Part shown: positions 1-4,839 of the stretch, in pieces
Position numbering within the stretch: position 1 is the first letter of the stretch
Layout of the letters: every line of letters begins with the position of its first letter
Source of the DNA: Oribacterium sp.
GTDB lineage: Bacteria; Bacillota_A; Clostridia; Lachnospirales; Lachnospiraceae
DNA: 5,913 nt
Direction of reading: 5' to 3'
Assembly (NCBI GenBank): GCA_017940955.1
Contig: JAGAXP010000318.1
Coordinates: forward strand, 1-5,913
The notes under the pieces: model-generated
What the model saw: only the letters and a program-made list of their open reading frames with translations
The model's database searches: none
Told to the model about the DNA's origin: nothing
Position numbers and translations under genes: made by a program

Positions 1-107
1 AAACTACGTGAGTCTTTTTTATACTTATATCATCACATTTTTCATATAAGTTATGTGTAAAAATGTACGAGCCCGGTATAAGTTTTGTATAAGGATGGTA
101 CAAGGCG

Positions 108-161
108 AAAAATCCACCGGAGAAGGTCCCTGTTGGTGAGAATCTTCTTCGATGGATTTTT
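108..161. terminator. Strong hairpin with A-rich and T-rich flanks, likely terminator
   Basis: Arms 108-127 and 142-161 pair over 20 positions with one mismatch (C117/A152) and two G-T wobbles, closing a 14-nt loop. The stem base is AAAAATCCA against TGGATTTTT, so each strand ends in a T-run. This is the usual form of a bidirectional intrinsic terminator. It would end a transcript entering from before the window. Because the T-run lies inside the stem and 220 bases remain before the next gene, it could instead be a domain of a longer structured RNA. Confidence 0.6.
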
Positions 162-269
162 AAGTGTCAAATGAAAACAGATATTCGAAAAGTATCGGCA
201 GCCTGTATGAAGTGTGTGTAAGCTGCTTACGGTTATTGAGCCCTGTCAGGGGATCAAAGGAAGACATCG

Positions 270-298
270 TTGCGTCAGCTTATGCAAAATGTTAAGAT
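270..298 (+). promoter_or_regulatory. Weak sigma-A-like promoter candidate in the leader
   Basis: TTGCGT (270-275) and TAAGAT (293-298) are separated by 17 bases, resembling TTGACA/TATAAT with three and four matches respectively. Transcription from here would start near 305 and run straight into the hairpin at 324-358. TATATA at 302-307 is another possible -10 but has no good -35. The true promoter may lie further upstream, for example near the TATAAG words at 77-93. This is a low-confidence call. Confidence 0.2.
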
Positions 299-323
299 GG
301 ATATATAAATAAGCAGAGGAAAC

Positions 324-360
324 AAAGACGTTTCATCCTGTCGGGATGGGGCGTCTTTTT
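324..360 (+). terminator. Intrinsic terminator just upstream of the RBS (candidate attenuator)
   Basis: Arms 324-338 and 344-358 form a continuous 15-bp stem: AAAGACG with CGTCTTT, three T-G wobbles, then CATCC with GGATG. The loop is the 5-nt TGTCG at 339-343, and the T-run ends at 360. It is a canonical Rho-independent terminator shape. It ends only 11 bases before the AAAGGAG ribosome binding site (372-378) and 23 bases before the start codon at 384. Terminators in this position usually act as attenuators controlled by an alternative fold of the leader. They may otherwise mark the 3' end of a small RNA. Confidence 0.75.
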
Positions 361-383
361 GTATTTATACGAAAGGAGAAACC

Positions 384-2966
384 ATGGCTTCTTTTGACAG
401 AGTAAAAAGCGGAATCCAGGAGATGGATCAGGCACTTGATAATATTCGTATGGGCGATAATGTGGTATGGCGGGTTTCTGAATTATCCCAGTTCAAACTG
501 TTTATGGAGCCTTTTATAAAACAGGCGATAGAGGACAGGCGTAACATTATTTATTTCAGATTTGCGAGTCACGAGCCACTCCTGGAAGACAGACCGGAGA
601 TAAAAACCATAACGGTGCCCCTTTCCCACAGATTTGAAACCTTCACAGTGGACATACATAATTACATAAAGCAGGAAGGAAAGGATGCCTTCTATGTCTT
701 TGACTGTCTTTCCGAACTTCAGGCTGCCTGGGCAACGGATCTTATGATGGGCAATTTTTTTAGGGTAACCTGTCCCTTCCTCTTTATCCTGGATACGGTG
801 GCATTTTTTCCCATCATAAGAGGAAAGCATTCAGTTCAGGCCATCAACAAGATCCTCGATACCACACAGCTTTTCTTTGATGTTTATTCGGACAGCAAAA
901 ACATTTATGTCCGTCCCGAAAAGGTCTGGAACAGGAATTCGGAGACAATGTTTCTGCCGCACATCTATGACCCGGCCATAAGCGAATTCAGGCCTATACT
1001 TGACGGAGTGAAATCCAGCAGGTTTTATCATGCTCTGGGACAGGCACAGCGTTCTGCTGAGGAGCAGTATTCTGATTCCTGGGACAGATTCTTTAATCTT
1101 GTTAAGCTGAAAAAAGAAAGCGGAGCGGATGTTACCGAGGATTGCTCCAGGATGTGTAATATCATGATGACCCGTGATGAAAAAATGAGGCTTATGGTAA
1201 AAAAGCATTTTACTCCTGACGACTATTTCGCTGTGAGAGATCACATGATCGGTACCGGAATGATAGGCGGAAAAGCCTGTGGAATGCTGTTGGCCAGAGC
1301 CATTATAAAAAATAAGGAGCCGGACATCAGCGAAGTTCTGGAACCTCATGATTCTTTCTACGTGGGGTCTGATGTTTACTATACCTACATAGTTGATAAC
1401 AATCTCTGGGATCTGAGAGTCAACCAGCGTACGGAAGAGGGGTATTTCGAGCTTGCTCCGGAGTTTGCTGAGAAGATATTAAATGGTAGTTTTGCTGAAG
1501 TTATGCGGGAAAAATTTGTAAGAATCATCGAGTACTATGGTCAGGATCCATACATTATCAGGTCCAGCAGTATCCTGGAGGATGGTTTTGGTAATGCTTT
1601 CGCCGGTAAATATGAATCCGTATTTTGTGTGAATAGAGGCAGCCTGGAGGAACGTTTAAATGAATTTGAGCATGCCATAAAAGTGGTATACGCAAGCTCT
1701 ATGAGACTTTCTGCTCTTGATTACCGTAAGCGTCGCGGACTTGACAAGCGGGATGAACAGATGGCCCTTCTTATTCAGAGGGTATCGGGATCATATTACG
1801 GATCCTACTACATGCCCTGCGCAGCAGGTGTGGGCTATTCCTTCAGCCCTTATCGTGTAATGAAGGATTCGGATCCCTCAGCCGGGATGCTCAGGCTGGT
1901 TATGGGACTAGGCACCTCCGCCGTGGACAGAACTGAAGGCTCCTATCCAAGGATCGTGAATCTGGACATGCCGGAAAAATCCAACTATTCCTCATCAGCT
2001 GATAAACACAAGTTTTCCCAGGGCAAGGCTGAAGTTATAGATATGTCTGAGAAAAAATTAAAAAAACTAACTCTTTATGATATGCTGTCGGATATCCCGA
2101 AGTATCTTCATAAAATCCTTTTGGAGCATGATTATGATGCGGAACGGAGACTCAGGGAGATAGGAAGAGACCGGGATGTGGAATTCATATCCTGTAAAGG
2201 ACTTGTGGCGAACGAGACTTTGATGTCACAGATGAAGCGTATGCTTAGCTGCATTCAGGAAGAATATGATTACCCGGTGGATATCGAATTTACCATTAAT
2301 ATTTCCGAAAGCGGTGAGTATTCCATTGATCTTCTCCAGTGCAGACCGCTCCAGGTGCAGAAGAGTGAAGCGGGAACCATTATTCCGCCGGGCATTCCGG
2401 AAGAAAATATCCTGCTTGAAAGCAAAGGCTCCTCCATGGGCATGTGCAAGGCAGCAGAACTTGACCTGATAGTTTATGTTGATCCGGTAAAATATTACAA
2501 CATGCCTTACAGTGAAAAGCATCTCGTGGCTAAGCTTATCAGGAAGATAAACTGGCATTACCGTGACAGGAATAAGCATATGATGCTGATAGTTCCGGGA
2601 AGAGTTGGCACTTCGTCACCCGAGCTCGGAGTCCCTACGGCATTTTCAGATATAAGTGCCTATGAGATTATATGCGAAACAGAGGAATCAAGAGCCGGCT
2701 ATAACCCTGAGCTTTCCTATGGAAGCCATATCTTCCAGGATCTTGTGGAAGCTGAGATTCTTTATACTGCTGTATTCCAAAACGAAAAGACTCTGCATTT
2801 TGCCACGGAAAGACTTGCAAAGTATAAGGACATTGTGAAAGGATTTGAGGATGACGAAAAGCTTAGGGGAATCGTACATGTTTATGAAATGCTTGAAAAT
2901 ACCTGCAAGGTTTATAATGATGTCGCCGGGGAGCATTTGCTCATAACCTGCAGTTCTGCTGATTAA
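384..2966 (+). CDS. PEP/pyruvate-binding (PPDK N-terminal) domain protein with degenerate KaiC-like N-terminus
   Basis: The 860-residue product is predicted to be cytoplasmic. The start is fixed by AAAGGAG at 372-378, five bases before ATG. Residues 9-31 (SGIQEMDQAL...GDNVVW) resemble the start of KaiC/RadA-type ATPases, but the expected P-loop region (about 30-40) reads RVSELSQFKLF and lacks the GxxGxGKT pattern. Hydrophobic strands ending in Asp (FYVFD 103-107, FILD 134-137) match the Walker B area. Residues about 293-657 form a PEP-synthase/PPDK-type ATP-grasp domain: IGGKACG (294-300), IIRSSSILED (391-400), AFAGKYES (405-412), MGLG (507-510), and a DIEF...LLQCRPLQ end (633-657). Residues about 675-810 carry a C-terminal region with VPGRVGTSSPELGVP (737-751) and GSHIFQDLVEAE (780-791), which I associate with uncharacterised relatives. 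The swivelling phosphohistidine domain and the PEP-binding barrel are absent, so it is not a full PEP synthase or PPDK. A role as an ATP-dependent regulatory or phosphotransfer protein is inference. The gene appears to be monocistronic. Confidence 0.8.
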   Translation: MASFDRVKSGIQEMDQALDNIRMGDNVVWRVSELSQFKLFMEPFIKQAIEDRRNIIYFRFASHEPLLEDRPEIKTITVPLSHRFETFTVDIHNYIKQEGKDAFYVFDCLSELQAAWATDLMMGNFFRVTCPFLFILDTVAFFPIIRGKHSVQAINKILDTTQLFFDVYSDSKNIYVRPEKVWNRNSETMFLPHIYDPAISEFRPILDGVKSSRFYHALGQAQRSAEEQYSDSWDRFFNLVKLKKESGADVTEDCSRMCNIMMTRDEKMRLMVKKHFTPDDYFAVRDHMIGTGMIGGKACGMLLARAIIKNKEPDISEVLEPHDSFYVGSDVYYTYIVDNNLWDLRVNQRTEEGYFELAPEFAEKILNGSFAEVMREKFVRIIEYYGQDPYIIRSSSILEDGFGNAFAGKYESVFCVNRGSLEERLNEFEHAIKVVYASSMRLSALDYRKRRGLDKRDEQMALLIQRVSGSYYGSYYMPCAAGVGYSFSPYRVMKDSDPSAGMLRLVMGLGTSAVDRTEGSYPRIVNLDMPEKSNYSSSADKHKFSQGKAEVIDMSEKKLKKLTLYDMLSDIPKYLHKILLEHDYDAERRLREIGRDRDVEFISCKGLVANETLMSQMKRMLSCIQEEYDYPVDIEFTINISESGEYSIDLLQCRPLQVQKSEAGTIIPPGIPEENILLESKGSSMGMCKAAELDLIVYVDPVKYYNMPYSEKHLVAKLIRKINWHYRDRNKHMMLIVPGRVGTSSPELGVPTAFSDISAYEIICETEESRAGYNPELSYGSHIFQDLVEAEILYTAVFQNEKTLHFATERLAKYKDIVKGFEDDEKLRGIVHVYEMLENTCKVYNDVAGEHLLITCSSAD

Positions 2967-2985
2967 TGATAAATGGAAATCCAGA

Positions 2986-3033
2986 AATCCAATGGGGACG
3001 GTTCTCGTCGGAGAGAACCGTCCCCATTGGATT
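2986..3033. repeat. Perfect 21-bp inverted repeat of the GGGGACGGTTC dispersed type
   Basis: The left arm 2986-3006 contains CCAATGGGGACGGTTCTC. The right arm 3013-3033 is its exact reverse complement, and the loop is the 6-nt GTCGGA. The arms are more GC-rich than the surrounding DNA. From memory, GGGGACGGTTC words recur as dispersed palindromes in many Firmicutes, sometimes near REP-associated Y1 transposases, so this is probably a REP-like mobile unit. It sits 19 bases after the stop codon at 2966. It could also stop transcription or protect the mRNA 3' end, but the nearest T-run (3047-3052) is 13 bases past the stem, too far for a standard terminator. Confidence 0.75.
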
Positions 3034-3064
3034 ACCTATCATGATTATTTTTTATATATAAGAT

Positions 3065-3089
3065 AGATGATTAAATCATCTCCTTTTTT
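3065..3089 (+). terminator. Short AT-rich palindrome followed by T6, weak terminator candidate
   Basis: AGATGATT (3065-3072) and AATCATCT (3074-3081) are perfect inverted arms around A3073. The sequence then reads CC and six T's (3084-3089). As RNA it gives a 6-bp hairpin with a short loop and a U-run, which could end the 384-2966 transcript. The low GC of the stem makes it weak. The dyad could equally be an operator for the promoter that follows. Confidence 0.35.
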
Positions 3090-3123
3090 AAATTTCAAGG
3101 AAAATAATTCTTTTTTAAAGTTC
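3083..3123. repeat. 14-nt direct repeat upstream of the nucleotidase promoter
   Basis: CTTTTTTAAATTTC (3083-3096) and CTTTTTTAAAGTTC (3110-3123) match at 13 of 14 positions and are 27 bases apart start to start. The second copy reaches the -35 region of the promoter with its -10 at 3143-3148. They could be A/T-rich UP-element-like sequence or paired sites for a regulator. The T-rich composition also allows chance similarity. Confidence 0.45.
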
Positions 3124-3148
3124 GTTCCACGTATACTAATGGTATAAT
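3121..3148 (+). promoter_or_regulatory. Extended -10 promoter for the 5'-nucleotidase genes
   Basis: TATAAT at 3143-3148 is a perfect -10 and is preceded by TGG (3140-3142), giving the TGnTATAAT extended -10 form. The -35 is poor: the best choice is TTCGTT at 3121-3126 with 16-base spacing. Extended -10 promoters tolerate this. The start of transcription would be near 3155, leaving an approximately 90-base 5' UTR before the ATG at 3247. Confidence 0.6.
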
Positions 3149-3201
3149 TTAAATAATATGAGCGAAATAATGGAAGAATCAGTAAGGTAAAAAGGGTTAT
3201 C

Positions 3202-3219
3202 AGACCGATCGGCCGGTCT
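3202..3219. promoter_or_regulatory. GC-rich palindrome in the 5' UTR, possible operator
   Basis: AGACCG (3202-3207) and CGGTCT (3214-3219) are inverted arms around ATCGGC. The element lies about 50 bases after the predicted transcription start and 18 bases before the AGGAGG (3237-3242). Palindromes of this GACCG..CGGTC form are reminiscent of TetR-family operators, but no regulator gene is in the window. It could instead be an mRNA hairpin affecting translation or stability. Confidence 0.35.
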
Positions 3220-3246
3220 TGAAGCTTAAGGAAAACAGGAGGTTTT

Positions 3247-4752
3247 ATGAGTAACTTGAAGAAATTGACACTGCTTCATTCAAACGACATGCATGGAGAT
3301 TTTCTTGCAGAGCATGTGGATGAGAATCTGGTGGGAGGAGTATCAATGCTGTCAGGCTATGTCAGCAAGGTGCGCAGGGAAGAGGAGAATGTCCTTTACT
3401 GCATTGCCGGAGATATGTTCAGAGGTTCCATCATTGATTCTGAGTATCTGGGATTGTCTACCATACAGATCATGAACATGCTGGCTCCCGACATTGTAAC
3501 CCTGGGAAATCATGAGGTTGATTACGGAATTGCCCATCTCTTATTTCTTGAGAAATGCGCAGAGTTCCCTATCGTAAATGCAAACCTTCATGTCAAGACA
3601 AACCACACCAGACTCTTTGACCCCTGTAAGGTGATAGAAGTAGGGGGCATGAAGGTGCTGTTTATAGGTATCCTTACAGAGTCGGTATTGAATGATTGCA
3701 AGAAGGATGGACTCGTTGGTACCTTCATAACCGTTGAAGAAGCGGCTCAGGAAGTTGGAAGGATCTGCAACACCTACAATGCCCTGGATGTAGACTTCAC
3801 CGTGCTGCTGACACATATAGGTTTTGAAGAAGATAAGAAGCTGGCAGAGATGCTGGATCCTGCCTGGGGTGTTGATGTAATCATCGGAGGCCATTCCCAT
3901 ACATTTTTGGAGGAGCCTGCCATGGTTAACGGAATACCTATCGTTCAGGCAGGAACAGGAACAGATCAGATCGGACGTTTCGATATCATGGTGGATACCG
4001 ATGAGAATAAGATAGACAGCTTTACATGGAAGCCGATTCCCATTAATTCCGATAATTGTCCGAGAGATGAGGCTCTGGAGGATTTCATAAAGAATTATAA
4101 GGATCAGACTGACGCGAAATATGGTCTTGTACTGACAAAGCTTACAAGAGAGCTTTCCAACCCATCCCGCTATATGGAAACAGAAGTAGGAAATCTTTTT
4201 GCGGATATACTTCAGTCATCTCTTGGTGTAGACCTCTTCCTTATCGGATCCGGATCTATACGTACCAGGAAGTTTGGCCCGGTTGTTACTAAGGGGGATC
4301 TCATGGAAACCTTCCCTTATGATGACCAGGTGATACTTACCTACTGGACCGGAAAACAGCTTAAGCATGGAATCAAGCGAATGCTGAGAGACGAGGCTTT
4401 CTTTGGTGAGCATACAGAGTTTTATCAGGTTTCAAAGGATCTTTCCGTAGAGTACGATATGGTGACCCATTCATTCTTAAAGTTTGATTACGAGGGAAAG
4501 CCTGTTGAGGATGATCAGATATTTACCATCGGTTTACAGGAATATCACTTCAATAACCTTAAGGATTCCTTCGATCTGGAGATTTCTGAAATTGATGAAA
4601 ATCACAGGCACCGCTCTATTGCAACTTCCTGTGCCCAGGTTATAGAGGAGATCCTTCAGCTGGGTCAGCATCAGGACGCAAAGGTTGAGGGAAGACTTAA
4701 GCTTCATTTAACAGAGGAAGCAAAACAGGCGTTGATCGAAAAAGGAAGATAA
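3247..4752 (+). CDS. Cytoplasmic 5'-nucleotidase/UshA-family metallophosphatase, copy 1
   Basis: The 501-residue product belongs to the family that hydrolyses nucleoside monophosphates, UDP-sugars or related phosphoesters with two metal ions. The start has AGGAGG (3237-3242) four bases before ATG. The calcineurin-like N-domain (about 5-250) has every expected metal or catalytic motif: NDMHG (D14, H16), GDMFRGS (D56), GNHEVDYG (N88, H89), THIGFEED (H190) and GGHSHT (H216, H218). It is followed by QAGTGTDQIGRFD (234-246). The C-terminal 5'-nucleotidase domain (about 290-470) has ETEVGNLFAD (311-320), GSGSIR (334-339) and a FPYDD segment (356-360) where relatives have PF.N. The classical NGGGIR-type motif is altered to GSGSIR. 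There is no signal peptide, lipobox or C-terminal anchor, so it should act in the cytoplasm, unlike periplasmic UshA or surface enzymes. The substrate cannot be read from the sequence. It is probably first in a unit with the paralogue starting at 4840. Confidence 0.88.
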   Translation: MSNLKKLTLLHSNDMHGDFLAEHVDENLVGGVSMLSGYVSKVRREEENVLYCIAGDMFRGSIIDSEYLGLSTIQIMNMLAPDIVTLGNHEVDYGIAHLLFLEKCAEFPIVNANLHVKTNHTRLFDPCKVIEVGGMKVLFIGILTESVLNDCKKDGLVGTFITVEEAAQEVGRICNTYNALDVDFTVLLTHIGFEEDKKLAEMLDPAWGVDVIIGGHSHTFLEEPAMVNGIPIVQAGTGTDQIGRFDIMVDTDENKIDSFTWKPIPINSDNCPRDEALEDFIKNYKDQTDAKYGLVLTKLTRELSNPSRYMETEVGNLFADILQSSLGVDLFLIGSGSIRTRKFGPVVTKGDLMETFPYDDQVILTYWTGKQLKHGIKRMLRDEAFFGEHTEFYQVSKDLSVEYDMVTHSFLKFDYEGKPVEDDQIFTIGLQEYHFNNLKDSFDLEISEIDENHRHRSIATSCAQVIEEILQLGQHQDAKVEGRLKLHLTEEAKQALIEKGR

Positions 4753-4773
4753 GTAAAAAAGTTTATTATGAGA

Positions 4774-4823
4774 TGTGTCACCGTTTCGTTCTAAAACAGA
4801 ATCTCAATGGGACGGTGATCACA
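4774..4823. repeat. Imperfect hairpin in the 87-bp spacer between the paralogues
   Basis: TGTG (4774-4777) pairs with CACA (4820-4823). TCACCGT (4778-4784) pairs with ACGGTGA (4812-4818), leaving T4819 bulged. An inner TTCT (4789-4792) pairs with AGAA (4798-4801). No T-run follows, so it is not an intrinsic terminator and readthrough into the second copy is expected. Such intercistronic hairpins often affect mRNA processing or the ratio of two proteins. The right side CAATGGGACGGT (4805-4816) resembles the arm of the palindrome at 2986-3033 with one G fewer. Confidence 0.5.
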
Positions 4824-4839
4824 ATAAGGAAGGGTATTT

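Larger units (their letters stand above)
1..383. other. Non-coding leader and intergenic region before the 860-aa gene
   Basis: No ORF with a credible ribosome binding site is visible here on either strand. The first 100 bases are AT-rich, with a weak hairpin (arms 23-30 and 44-51) and three TATAAG words (45-50, 77-82, 88-93). A strong hairpin follows at 108-161, then about 160 bases with several short complementary segments (197-202 with 222-227; 241-244 with 248-251), and finally an intrinsic terminator at 324-360. The part from about 163 to 360 is best read as a structured 5' leader of the downstream gene, or as a small RNA ending at the terminator. I compared it mentally with common riboswitches (c-di-GMP, cobalamin, T-box, SAM, lysine, THF, ykkC) and tmRNA, RNase P and SRP RNA, and saw no diagnostic motif. 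Confidence 0.6.

Noticed and set aside
171..221. 16-codon ORF in the leader (starting MKTDIRK), a possible attenuator peptide
   Set aside because: No ribosome binding site precedes the ATG, and there is no run of regulatory codons.
1..383. Known structured RNA (6S, SRP, tmRNA, c-di-GMP or T-box)
   Set aside because: No diagnostic conserved motif of these classes was found by eye.
831..1349. 172-aa minus-strand ORF
   Set aside because: It lies wholly inside the well-supported 860-aa gene, has no RBS logic and shows no recognisable domain. It is an antisense shadow.
384..2966. Calling the first gene phosphoenolpyruvate synthase (ppsA) or PPDK (ppdK)
   Set aside because: Only the ATP-binding domain is present. 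The phosphohistidine domain and PEP-binding barrel are not visible, and the N- and C-terminal domains differ.
3247..4752. Naming the nucleotidases ushA
   Set aside because: Signal peptide absent and the NGGGIR-type motif altered, so the substrate and orthology are not supported.
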